Positions 7,282 through 14,817 of a stretch of DNA of 24,560 nucleotides are shown here, piece by piece. Positions within the stretch are counted from its first letter, which is position 1. Each line of letters opens with the position of its first letter. The position numbers were made by a program, and so were the translations under genes. The notes below the pieces were generated by a model. The model was not told the DNA's origin. It worked only from the letters and a program-made list of their open reading frames with translations, and did not search any database. The stretch is from Gemmatimonadales bacterium UBA7889 (GTDB lineage Bacteria > Gemmatimonadota > Gemmatimonadetes > Longimicrobiales > Gaopeijiaceae), in NCBI GenBank assembly GCA_002501085.1, contig DLRL01000041.1:1-24560 (forward strand). The letters are read 5' to 3'.

Positions 7282-8682
7282 CTAGCTCACCACCCGCCTG
7301 TTTTGCCTTACCTTCTCCATGTATTTGTCGAAAAAATGCTTTTGGATGTCATTCATGTCGATTTCGCGGCCCTGGATGTAGGACTGCTCGATATCACTGG
7401 TCATGTCCAGTGGGGTTCCGGTGGTGATAAGGAGTGTCGCCTGCTTTCCTGGCTCCAGTGAACCCACCCTGTCGCTGATCCCCATGAACTCTGCAGCGTT
7501 GATGGTCACTGCTTTCAGGGCTTCTTCTTCGGGAAGTCCAAAAGCGACGGCAACCCCTGCTTCCCAGGGTAACCGGTTCGTGTAGAGGGCTCCCGAGCCA
7601 CCTGAAATGGCAAACCGTACTCCCGCTTCGTGAAGGCGAGCTGGCATGGTATAGGCCCCGTCGTACCCCTCGTAATCCCGGCCTGGTGCAGCCATGGTCG
7701 AAGTGAGGATCACCGGGATATCATTGGCAACCAACCGGTCGGCTACGTGAATAGCATCACCCCCTCCACGGATTACGAGTCGCACTCCCTCTTGCTGGGC
7801 CCAGGTGATTGCATCGTTGATCTGAGCGGCACCGTCCGCTGACACCACTACTGGGATCTCCCCATTGAGGGCAGGAATCATCGCGGTATAACGCGAATCC
7901 GTCCGCACTTCTTCACCCGCGGTGGTTGCATCACGATATGCCCGCGCTTCAGCAAAGAAGTCCTTGAGCTGCTGGACTTGCTCAGCGTAGGTGGGGGGGG
8001 ACTCCTGTGGGCCGGGTCCGAAGCCTCGGCCCCGACCGCCCCGACCACCTCTGGAATTGGGGTTAGGCCAATTCACGTTCAATGCCGCCGCCGACTCAAG
8101 AGACATCTCCTCCCAATCCCAACCCTCGAGGCTCATTGCCGACGACATGCCGGAAATGAGTCCACCCCCCGGTGTCGTGAGGGTCACGAGCACGCCGGCG
8201 GAGCGGGTGGTTCCGATATGGCGGCTCTCCGCGTTGACCGCTACTTCAGCTCGCACGTTGGGGTTGAAGTCGCCCAGCTCGTTGACGTCACTCGAGACGT
8301 CAACCGAGCCAATCTCACTGATCCCCACCGTACTGTAGGCATCGATGAGGCCGGGGTATATGTGCTTACCGGAAACGTCCACCACGCGAGTCCCCGTGGG
8401 AATCTCTACGTCAGTGCCGATCGCCCTGATCACCCCGTTCTCGAACAAGATGGTACCGTTTTCAATCACACCGTTTGTGACAGTGTGGATAGTGGCCCCT
8501 CTTAATGCCACCGCTTCGGACTGAGGCGGGACGGTCATCCGCACCTGCGCCTGCGCCACCGTTGGTGATAATAGAGAGGTGGCCACAGTTGCCATTGCTA
8601 CCGCAAAGGTCACTGCGGTCACACCACCAGTCCTGGACAGATAGCCCATCATGGCTCCTCGCTTCTTCATGGTCATAGTCAT
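7282..8682 (-). CDS. Exported amidohydrolase-family protein with altered metal motif
   Basis: This 466-aa protein has an N-terminal signal sequence (basic start, hydrophobic stretch at about 20-40, cleavage likely near TVAQA-Q). An amidohydrolase fold follows, with an N-terminal beta-cap (ENGVIRAIG), the barrel entry YPGLIDAYSTVG at about 109-120, and the C-terminal signature GSLEPGKQATLLI. The usual metal motif after PGLIDA is HxH; here it is Tyr116-Ser-Thr118. The late aspartate also appears replaced (FAISGGSGAL). Metal-dependent hydrolysis is therefore doubtful for this chain alone. Residues 210-222 form an Arg-Gly repeat (SRGGRGGRGRGFG) followed by a proline stretch encoded by eight C in a row. 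The start ATG 8682 overlaps the stop of the larger amidohydrolase gene (TGACTATG layout). ATG 8652, with GAGGAG upstream, is an alternative. The gene is notably rich in G+C. Confidence 0.85.
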   Translation of the reverse strand: MTMTMKKRGAMMGYLSRTGGVTAVTFAVAMATVATSLLSPTVAQAQVRMTVPPQSEAVALRGATIHTVTNGVIENGTILFENGVIRAIGTDVEIPTGTRVVDVSGKHIYPGLIDAYSTVGISEIGSVDVSSDVNELGDFNPNVRAEVAVNAESRHIGTTRSAGVLVTLTTPGGGLISGMSSAMSLEGWDWEEMSLESAAALNVNWPNPNSRGGRGGRGRGFGPGPQESPPTYAEQVQQLKDFFAEARAYRDATTAGEEVRTDSRYTAMIPALNGEIPVVVSADGAAQINDAITWAQQEGVRLVIRGGGDAIHVADRLVANDIPVILTSTMAAPGRDYEGYDGAYTMPARLHEAGVRFAISGGSGALYTNRLPWEAGVAVAFGLPEEEALKAVTINAAEFMGISDRVGSLEPGKQATLLITTGTPLDMTSDIEQSYIQGREIDMNDIQKHFFDKYMEKVRQNRRVVS

Positions 8683-8684
8683 AG

Positions 8685-11660
8685 TCAGTTACTCCCTCGC
8701 AAGTCGCGCATGTCCCCGTTCCCCGAGATAGAAAGGATGGCCTGTATGAGCTGAGTCCGCTCACGCTCAATCTGCTCCCGCATGGCAGCATCTTCTCCGA
8801 GAGAGAAGTAACGTCGGCCATCTACCCAGGTCTGCTCAGCCCGGGTGAACTGAGATAGAGGGTTGCCACTCCAGATAACGAAATCAGCGTCCTTGTCCGC
8901 CTCGAGTGAGCCCACGCGGGAGTCGATGGCTACGGCCTTTGCGGCCTGGTTGGTCACCGTCGAAAGCGCCTGTTCGTGGGTGAGACCGGTGCGCAGCAGC
9001 TTACCCGCCTCCCAGTTCATACGGCTGGAGATCTCATTATTGTCAGAGTGGAGCGACGTCACCACACCCGCCTCAATCAGGATACGAGCATTGTATACGG
9101 AAGCGTCGTATGCTTCCATCTTGAATCCGCCCCAGTCACTCCATACGACTGCGGCCACACCGGAGGCAGCCAGTTCAGGGGCAATCTTGTAGGCTTCGAT
9201 CCCGTGCTGTAAGGTTTGAACCCGAAAGCCAAACTCCTCGGCCAGACGGACCAGAGCCAGGAATTCATCAGCACGGTAACCGTGCGATGAAATGAGTAGC
9301 TCCTGGTTCAGAATATCTAGGATTGACTCCATGCGCAGGTCGCGGCGGGGAGGGATCCCCTCACCGTTGGCCTCCCAGCGCTGCCACTCCCGCTCGTAGT
9401 CACGGGCGGCGAGAAAGTGGTCACGGATGATCTCCTGTGTTCCCATTCGGGTATCCGGATAACGCCCCTGACGCCGCTTAGGGTTCTCCCCCAACGCGAA
9501 CTTCACCGTCCGGGGGGCACCCTCCAGTTTCAGGTCCTCGGGCAGTGAGCCCCAACGGAGCTTCACGAAGACGTTTTCTCCTCCGATCGGGTTCGCCGAG
9601 CCATGCTTGATATGAGCGGTCGTGAGCCCGCCGGCGAGTTGACGGTACATCCAGATGTTGTTGTGAGTCACCACATCGCCCATCCGCACCTCGGGAACTA
9701 TAGCGAAACCGCTTTCGTTGATATCTGTGACCCCGGCATGGATGTGAGGGTCGATGAGCCCAGGCGTCACATGCTTATCAGTGGCGTCGATCTCCATCGC
9801 ACCCCGAGGGGCATCGAGGTCAGGACCTACTGCCACCACCTTCCCCTCCTGGACCAATAGATCAGCGTTCTCCATCTGTCCCAGTGGACCCTGGCTCCAC
9901 ACGGTAGCATTGCGCACCACCACGGCAGCAGGCTGTTCGGGGATGGAACTCCGCCCGAACTCCATCATGGGTCGGATAAACGGCAGGTCGATCTCAGGGA
10001 CATTCATAGCCACCGTGCCGCGTGCCGCTCCCTCGTATGCCTCTGTGCGGGACCCGCGGAAAGACGGGTTTGCCCCGTTGGGGAGGGAGGTCCATCCGTA
10101 GAATTCCTCCCCTCGTACCGAACCTGCTAGGAGGGCAACTCCCTCATATCCCAGGTCCTCCCCGTCAAAACGCACTTCGATGCGGCCGGTCTCGGCCACG
10201 ACCTCTGCCGAGGCCAGATTTATGGTGGCACCATCGGGCCCTGCGATATCAACGGACCCGCGCAGGCGGTTCAATGGGCCCTCAAGACGGAGCGCTGCTT
10301 CGAAGCCCCACTCGTCATCAGATGCGATGCGCCACGTGCCTCTCGGATCGATCTGGGGCGAGCGAGTGACCCCGTAAGCTTGCCCGTGCACCCAGACGTC
10401 TCTGACGGTGGCTTCTTCGGTGAAGAGGTCGCCTTCGCTCACGACGAGGTTGGCGACCTTGCCCTCCTGAATGGTGCCGTGGGTGTTCTCGAGTCCCAGC
10501 CATAATGCCGGGGTGGTGGTGAGCGCCGCCAAGGCGTCAGCAGTAGAGAGCCCCCGTGCCACAGCGATCCTAAGGTTGGGTAGGAATTCGTTCAGCGACG
10601 AAAGCCCATCAGAGGTGATGGCGAAGCGGACGCCCGCCCCGGCTAGCTGTGCGGGGCTCGTCGGTGCTAGATACCAATCGCGCAGGTCGGCCAAACTGGC
10701 GTTCAGCGCTGACTCTGGGTCATTAACATTGGGTGCATCAGGGAAAATCAGGGGTATGATGAGCGGATCGTTGCGTCCCCGGAGCACATCGAGAATGCGG
10801 TATTCCTGACCGCTCCCTCGGTACCAGGCGTCCACGCCGTACTCCGCAGCAAGCTTATGAGCCCGTAGGTACTCCTCCTCGCTGCCGGTCTCAAAAACGA
10901 TCGGCTGATCTCCCTGTACTGCATCCTCGAGGGCTGCCAAAGCTTCGCTGGTCTCGGGTGGCAGGAATGCACGACCACTGGCCTCGTACGCACCCCACGC
11001 CCTCATGTACCAGTCGGCATCCATAAACGTCTGCTTCATAAGTGCGATGGTCCCCATGGCCGAGTTGGGGTAGGCCCCACCCAACTGGAAAGAGCGCTGG
11101 AAGCCCATAGCCTGAGCCAGGTCGGGGCGGAGCACACGGTCTCGGACTCCGGTGTCTCCTAGGTTCACAACCGAGGCTGTACCTCGAAAGATACCCTGTT
11201 TGGGCACGACCAGCGCCGTTCCAAACCCCTGCGAGCGGAGCGCTGCTCGGCGGTCGGCATCATCCTGGAGGTTCATCGTGGTGCTAAACCAAGCCCGAAC
11301 CTGTGGGTTCCAATGGGTCGGTCCTACGTCACCACCTTCGGGTACTGCATCCATCCCCAGGTCCGCATGGGCATCGATGAATCCCGGATAGATCGTGAGA
11401 CCGGCCAAGTCCCAGACACGCGCACCAGCCGGAGGCTGCATATTGCGACTGACCCCTTGGATGAGTCCGTTCCGGATTACTATCGTGGCACCATCCAGGA
11501 CCTGCCCCGGTGCCGTCACAACGCGTGCGCCCACTAGTGCATGGAAGCCAGTGCCGTTGTCTCGGATACCAGTCACAGGCTCGGTCCGGGTCGCCTGTTG
11601 GGCTTCAACTCCGCAGGTCAGCAAGAGGGTGAACCCAAGGAAGGAGAGAATTGCTCTCAC
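8685..11660 (-). CDS. Exported double-module amidohydrolase (991 aa)
   Basis: This is a fusion of two amidohydrolase modules behind a signal peptide (VRAILSFLGFTLLLTCGVEA). Module 1 has the barrel entry YPGFIDAHADLGMD, where His98-x-Asp100 replaces the common HxH. It keeps a late SDG and is followed by a beta-rich linker. Module 2 (about residues 590-990) has TPGLIDPHIHAGVTD with intact HxH, a TLQHGIEAYK histidine, SLHSDNNEISS with the catalytic-type aspartate, and the end signature GSLEADKDADFVIWSGNP. Module 2 is thus the likely active one. Such fusions are typically annotated as imidazolonepropionase-like or dipeptidase-like amidohydrolases; the substrate is unknown. The start is GTG 11660, with CGGAGG 7 nt upstream. 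The upstream reading to 11795 adds 45 residues that would bury the signal peptide. It is co-transcribed with the smaller amidohydrolase, 2 nt downstream. Confidence 0.88.
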   Translation of the reverse strand: MRAILSFLGFTLLLTCGVEAQQATRTEPVTGIRDNGTGFHALVGARVVTAPGQVLDGATIVIRNGLIQGVSRNMQPPAGARVWDLAGLTIYPGFIDAHADLGMDAVPEGGDVGPTHWNPQVRAWFSTTMNLQDDADRRAALRSQGFGTALVVPKQGIFRGTASVVNLGDTGVRDRVLRPDLAQAMGFQRSFQLGGAYPNSAMGTIALMKQTFMDADWYMRAWGAYEASGRAFLPPETSEALAALEDAVQGDQPIVFETGSEEEYLRAHKLAAEYGVDAWYRGSGQEYRILDVLRGRNDPLIIPLIFPDAPNVNDPESALNASLADLRDWYLAPTSPAQLAGAGVRFAITSDGLSSLNEFLPNLRIAVARGLSTADALAALTTTPALWLGLENTHGTIQEGKVANLVVSEGDLFTEEATVRDVWVHGQAYGVTRSPQIDPRGTWRIASDDEWGFEAALRLEGPLNRLRGSVDIAGPDGATINLASAEVVAETGRIEVRFDGEDLGYEGVALLAGSVRGEEFYGWTSLPNGANPSFRGSRTEAYEGAARGTVAMNVPEIDLPFIRPMMEFGRSSIPEQPAAVVVRNATVWSQGPLGQMENADLLVQEGKVVAVGPDLDAPRGAMEIDATDKHVTPGLIDPHIHAGVTDINESGFAIVPEVRMGDVVTHNNIWMYRQLAGGLTTAHIKHGSANPIGGENVFVKLRWGSLPEDLKLEGAPRTVKFALGENPKRRQGRYPDTRMGTQEIIRDHFLAARDYEREWQRWEANGEGIPPRRDLRMESILDILNQELLISSHGYRADEFLALVRLAEEFGFRVQTLQHGIEAYKIAPELAASGVAAVVWSDWGGFKMEAYDASVYNARILIEAGVVTSLHSDNNEISSRMNWEAGKLLRTGLTHEQALSTVTNQAAKAVAIDSRVGSLEADKDADFVIWSGNPLSQFTRAEQTWVDGRRYFSLGEDAAMREQIERERTQLIQAILSISGNGDMRDLRGSN

Positions 11661-11701
11661 GACAGCCTCCGTAAGAAAGTAGGGTGGAACCAACTGCGTA
11701 T

Positions 11702-11769
11702 CCCCGCTCGCGGGGCCCAGAAGAATAGACTGGCACCTCGAGGCCTGCCAGAAGCTGGCCTGCAGGTGC
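11702..11769 (-). other. Two hairpins in the leader of the double amidohydrolase
   Basis: Between the HAD gene stop and the GTG start there are two stems. GCACCT-CG-AGGCC (11733-11745) pairs with GGCCT-GC-AGGTGC (11757-11769), giving 6 and 5 bp around a 2x2 internal loop. CCCCG-CTCG-CGGGG (11702-11715) forms a short GC hairpin. Read on the minus strand, the first is followed by only a weakly T-rich tail. They may be a partial terminator for the HAD transcript or a 5'-UTR structure. Confidence 0.4.
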
Positions 11770-11797
11770 TTCAAAGCCCAAGTCATAATGCTCATGG

Positions 11798-12532
11798 CTA
11801 CTCTAGCGTTCGTAGGTCCGGTTTGATCCCGACTAAGCCCACTAAAGCCATCAAACTTGGAACCTCAAGATTGGGAATTGCGCTAGACGGTTTTGTAGCA
11901 CCCCCACCATTTTTTCCGACCCGTCTATTCACCCAAACGGACTTGAGTCCGAGTTCCGCCGCCGGAGCGACATCGTGATAGAGGCTCTGAGCAACATGCA
12001 GGACTCGCTCCGGTGGGAGTTCAAGACGCCTTAGGACTTCGTAGAAATGAGCAGGGTGGGGTTTGTAGCTCTGGACTTGCTCTGCCGTGACCACCTGTTC
12101 GAAGCTTACTCCAAGCTGTTGGGCTGAGTTAGAGAAGAGGTCGTCGTCAACATTTGATACGATAGCCAAGCGATATCTTGATGATAGCGACTGAAGACCT
12201 GTTATGCTGTCAGGGAACGGGGGCCAGAACGAAACTGATTCCGCAAATCTTCTTGCCTCTTCCGTACTGGTAGCGAATCCGTATACCTCCCCAAATCCGG
12301 ATGCTACCTCTTCCAAAATAGCTCGGTACGGACGGAAAGCCCTAGCCTCTGCAGCTGCTTCTAGGAGTCCGAATCGCTCGAGAATCCGATTGTCATCCTG
12401 GTCATCCATATCGTGGGCTCCAAGAATAATACGGACGCCAGCAAGAATACCGGATTCCCAATCGATGAGTGTTCCATAACAATCAAAGGTAAATGCTTCG
12501 AATTGTTCGAAGTTCATGGGCTCAGAGTTCAT
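11798..12532 (-). CDS. Haloacid dehalogenase, type II-like HAD hydrolase
   Basis: This cytoplasmic HAD-superfamily hydrolase (244 aa) has a cap domain placed as in L-2-haloacid dehalogenases. The nucleophile is Asp17 in FTFDCYGTLIDWE. Motif II is Ser126-Asn127 in LAIVSNVDDDL, the motif III lysine is Lys157 in QSYKPHPAHF, and the acidic motif is HVAQSLYHDVAPA (Asp187). The HVAQSLYHD stretch followed by VWVNR is a hallmark of the type II dehalogenase group. Family members remove halide from 2-haloacids or act as phosphatases, and sequence alone does not decide. The ATG at 12532 comes 3 nt after the TGA of the M24 peptidase gene, so the two are translationally linked. An internal ATG at 12517 is possible. 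G+C returns to the window's normal level here. Confidence 0.88.
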   Translation of the reverse strand: MNSEPMNFEQFEAFTFDCYGTLIDWESGILAGVRIILGAHDMDDQDDNRILERFGLLEAAAEARAFRPYRAILEEVASGFGEVYGFATSTEEARRFAESVSFWPPFPDSITGLQSLSSRYRLAIVSNVDDDLFSNSAQQLGVSFEQVVTAEQVQSYKPHPAHFYEVLRRLELPPERVLHVAQSLYHDVAPAAELGLKSVWVNRRVGKNGGGATKPSSAIPNLEVPSLMALVGLVGIKPDLRTLE

Positions 12533-12535
12533 ACA

Positions 12536-13846
12536 TCACTTGATAAGAAGGATGCGATTGTTAACAGGATACAACCACTCGATTCCCCGTTCGGTCACCA
12601 CTGCGTCATCCTCAAGTGGAATGCGCACCTTTGCCCCACCCCACTCCGGATTAGATGTGTACGCAAATAGTTCTACAGAAATCAAAGTTCCCGGCCTCAA
12701 CTCATAGGTCAATCTGGTGGGATTGAAGAACGCGAGTGATGGACCAAAGCCGTGTCCCCAGTTACCTACTGAGTGAGGTCCAAGCACAACGTCCGTTATC
12801 GCTGGGTCAGTAGACGGTTGATTGAATTCAATCCGATTAAAGCCGGCAGCTTCGATCGCCTCCCACGTTACGTCCAACGCCTGTTGAGCACTGTTAGCGG
12901 GTTTGATCGTTGATTTCATCACATCACGCACTTTGAGTGCTTGATCAAATGCATTTTGGATTCCCACTGGGGCCTCTGTCTCGCCTTCATGCAATACATA
13001 GGCAATGCGCTTCATATCTGTGTAGAAGTCGAGGAACCCCACACCCCAATCGATCATGAGAAGATCGCCTCTCTGGATAATTCGATCAGATGATGTTGCT
13101 ACTATCCCTTCTGGACCTGTGACATACACGGAGGGCATATCAAATGAAGACTCCAGACCTCTTTCTAGGAGTTGGTCCCAAATCCACCACGCAACATCCT
13201 CAAGCGTAGTCACACTAGGCGTTATGACCTGGTTCGATAGGGCGCGCTCGGCAATCTCTCGCGAGAACTCACCTGCTTCAGCAAAAGCCGCGATCTCGCT
13301 AGCTACCCTAGTAGCTCGAAAGTCCGAGACGAAACGCTCTGCAGAAACAAGACGGTCACCGTAGGGGCCCAGTCTCTCTTTCAAGTGGAGATAAGATGTG
13401 TGAGAAAGCCCATCTGCTCCCCCGATTGATTCAGCGATGTTCACACCGATACGGTTGGGATTTCGCTCAGCAACGAAATCAGTTAGCTCCTCTGCACTGC
13501 CGAAATAGTCGTAGACTCCGCACTGTTCTAGCATGTAACCCCCAACCCCAAGGGCTGAACGTTCAACTCGTGCTCCTTGAGCTGTAAACACGTAATAAGC
13601 CCAATCACCCACATACCCCCTGCCGAGTGCATTCCACATTGGATCAAGCAATCCTTCTCTCATTACGATGATCCACATATCGAGCTGGTTATCGTGCATC
13701 GCCTTGGGAAGCACGAGATCAAACTTCTCAGCTCGGATCTGACACATCCTCTCCCAGCGTGCTCGAGCCTCCTGTCCTGCTCCGGGCTGAGCTACTAATA
13801 GGGCGATCAGCAGTGCCTTCAAGATATGGAAGTTCCACCGGTTCAT
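12536..13846 (-). CDS. Exported M24-family (Xaa-Pro aminopeptidase-like) metallopeptidase
   Basis: This 436-aa protein has a signal peptide (LKALLIALLVAQPGAG, cleavage near residue 25) and a pita-bread M24 fold. Residues 40-180 form the creatinase/prolidase N-terminal domain. The dinuclear metal site appears complete: Asp266 and Asp277 in LLMIDWGVGFLDFYTDMKR, His365 in NWGHGFGPS, Glu392 in LISVELFAY, and Glu412 in RIPLEDDAVVTERG. It would cleave N-terminal residues before proline, or Xaa-Pro dipeptides, in the periplasm. The ATG is preceded by TTGGAGA 6 nt away. It is the first gene of a four-gene minus-strand run with the HAD hydrolase and the two amidohydrolases. That fits peptide or amide scavenging. 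Confidence 0.9.
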   Translation of the reverse strand: MNRWNFHILKALLIALLVAQPGAGQEARARWERMCQIRAEKFDLVLPKAMHDNQLDMWIIVMREGLLDPMWNALGRGYVGDWAYYVFTAQGARVERSALGVGGYMLEQCGVYDYFGSAEELTDFVAERNPNRIGVNIAESIGGADGLSHTSYLHLKERLGPYGDRLVSAERFVSDFRATRVASEIAAFAEAGEFSREIAERALSNQVITPSVTTLEDVAWWIWDQLLERGLESSFDMPSVYVTGPEGIVATSSDRIIQRGDLLMIDWGVGFLDFYTDMKRIAYVLHEGETEAPVGIQNAFDQALKVRDVMKSTIKPANSAQQALDVTWEAIEAAGFNRIEFNQPSTDPAITDVVLGPHSVGNWGHGFGPSLAFFNPTRLTYELRPGTLISVELFAYTSNPEWGGAKVRIPLEDDAVVTERGIEWLYPVNNRILLIK

Positions 13847-13993
13847 GGTTTCTCCAAATTATGTTTGAGATGGAACCCGTAATCTGGTTTTAGGTCAGGA
13901 CATAGGAAACCGGTTACAGGCCCGACACCGTATAGCCTTTCCAGAAAGATGTCCTTGGCGGGCAGGCCTAGGGAGCTCAGGTGGAATCTGCAC

Positions 13994-14023
13994 TTGACCC
14001 GAAGCACACAACGGCTCTATTTG
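13994..14023 (+). promoter_or_regulatory. Possible sigma-70 promoter of the 139-aa gene
   Basis: TTGACC (13994-13999) and TATTTG (14018-14023) are spaced 18 nt apart and lie about 40 nt before the ATG at 14064. The -35 is good and the -10 is poor. The gap 13847-14063 also contains the 8-bp palindrome AACCGGTT near 13909 and no gene. Confidence 0.3.
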
Positions 14024-14063
14024 TCGCCTCTACAAAAGGGTTAGAACGAAAACAGGAGTAAGA

Positions 14064-14483
14064 ATGTCGGAGAGAATTCGAGTCGTCCTGCGCTGGATTC
14101 AAATTAAGGACAACAAAGAGGCGGCATGGGATGATGAGGGGGAGTTCCGCTTTCAGTCTAAAGTCACGACTCAGGGGGTAAGTCACGAACTAGAATTCCC
14201 TGAGGAGGGCTATTGGTCAATTTCTGATCATCCGAAAAGGAATAAGGTCGATAAGATCGACAAGATACTTTTCGAGGGTCACGCAGGAGATTCACTTACG
14301 GTTGAGTTATCCGGGGTTGAACTGGATACAATGACCGCTAATGATCACTTGGAGGACTATTCCAAATCATTCACGGGAGATCACTCTGAGTGGCTCGGCC
14401 GTCATCAGCCAACCGATGAGGGTATAGGCGATCCTGAAAACATGAGTGACTGGCGCATCTGTTACGACATTGAATCTGCCTGA
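14064..14483 (+). CDS. Unrecognised acidic 139-aa protein
   Basis: I do not recognise a named family. The protein is soluble, without signal peptide or cysteine-rich motif apart from one Cys near the end. It opens with a strand-rich part (RIRVVLRWIQIKDNKE) containing WDDEGEFRF, and continues with HELEFPEEGYWSIS, KILFEGHAGDSLTVELSGVE and a D/E-rich tail ending DWRICYDIESA. The acidic loops and beta strands resemble a C2-like or Ca2+-binding beta-sandwich, but this is a guess. AGGAG 8 nt before the ATG supports the start. The gene stands alone with its own possible promoter and two strong hairpins after the stop, divergent from the M24 peptidase. That layout suggests an independently expressed, possibly abundant protein. 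Confidence 0.8.
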   Translation: MSERIRVVLRWIQIKDNKEAAWDDEGEFRFQSKVTTQGVSHELEFPEEGYWSISDHPKRNKVDKIDKILFEGHAGDSLTVELSGVELDTMTANDHLEDYSKSFTGDHSEWLGRHQPTDEGIGDPENMSDWRICYDIESA

Positions 14484-14487
14484 TTAT

Positions 14488-14513
14488 TACAGGTGGCCCT
14501 GGAGTCACCTGTA
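14488..14513 (+). terminator. First hairpin after the 139-aa gene
   Basis: TACAGGTG and CACCTGTA form a perfect 8-bp stem with a 10-nt loop, beginning 5 nt after the stop codon. It is followed by GCCATTTCTT, a modest T tract. It works with the stronger hairpin just downstream. Confidence 0.6.
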
Positions 14514-14523
14514 GCCATTTCTT

Positions 14524-14560
14524 AACCCCCACCCCAAACAATTAGGGTGGGGGTTTCTTT
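14524..14560 (+). terminator. Rho-independent terminator after the 139-aa gene
   Basis: AACCCCCACCC (14524-14534) pairs perfectly with GGGTGGGGGTT (14545-14555), an 11-bp GC-rich stem with a 10-nt loop, followed directly by TCTTTCATT. This is a textbook intrinsic terminator on the plus strand. Confidence 0.9.
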
Positions 14561-14817
14561 CATTCTGAGACATGGGCGACGAATGCGTTGGATAACGAAA
14601 TTCCATATTCGACATTCGACTGGATGCCTGAAGAGCTCGCAAGTACCCAAGAGTCTCAGAACTATGGAACAGTCTTGGGTGCTCGCGTATGCACCTGCTC
14701 GTCTTCATCTTTGTACACTGATTAACCTGCAGTCGTTGAGCTGTTAAGACAGTACGGCGCCGAATCACGAGATTAGCGGGTCATCATACGAGGACCTAAG
14801 CCACGAAGGAGTCCATC
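14561..14817 (+). other. Intergenic region before the dienelactone hydrolase gene
   Basis: No gene is supported in these 257 nt. ACCCAAGA (14645-14652) and TCTTGGGT (14673-14680) form an 8-bp stem with a 20-nt loop and no T tract. A short direct repeat ATTCGAC-ATTCGAC lies near 14613. The promoter of the downstream gene should be here, but I cannot pick it with confidence. Confidence 0.4.

Noticed and set aside
7978..8505. Plus-strand open frame (175 codons) opposite the small amidohydrolase
   Set aside because: It is antisense to a well-supported coding region in high-G+C sequence, where spurious open frames are common; the translation is low-complexity and unrecognisable.
11661..11795. N-terminal extension of the double amidohydrolase to an ATG at 11795
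   Set aside because: The added 45 residues span two hairpins, put residues in front of a clear signal peptide, and the GTG at 11660 has a near-perfect CGGAGG site 7 nt upstream.
14247..14261. GTCGAT-AAG-ATCGAC palindrome as an operator
   Set aside because: It lies inside the 139-aa gene and is explained by the Lys-Val-Asp-Lys-Ile-Asp codons.
14645..14680. ACCCAAGA/TCTTGGGT stem as a terminator or small RNA
   Set aside because: It has an 8-bp stem with a 20-nt loop and no T tract or promoter; not enough for a call.
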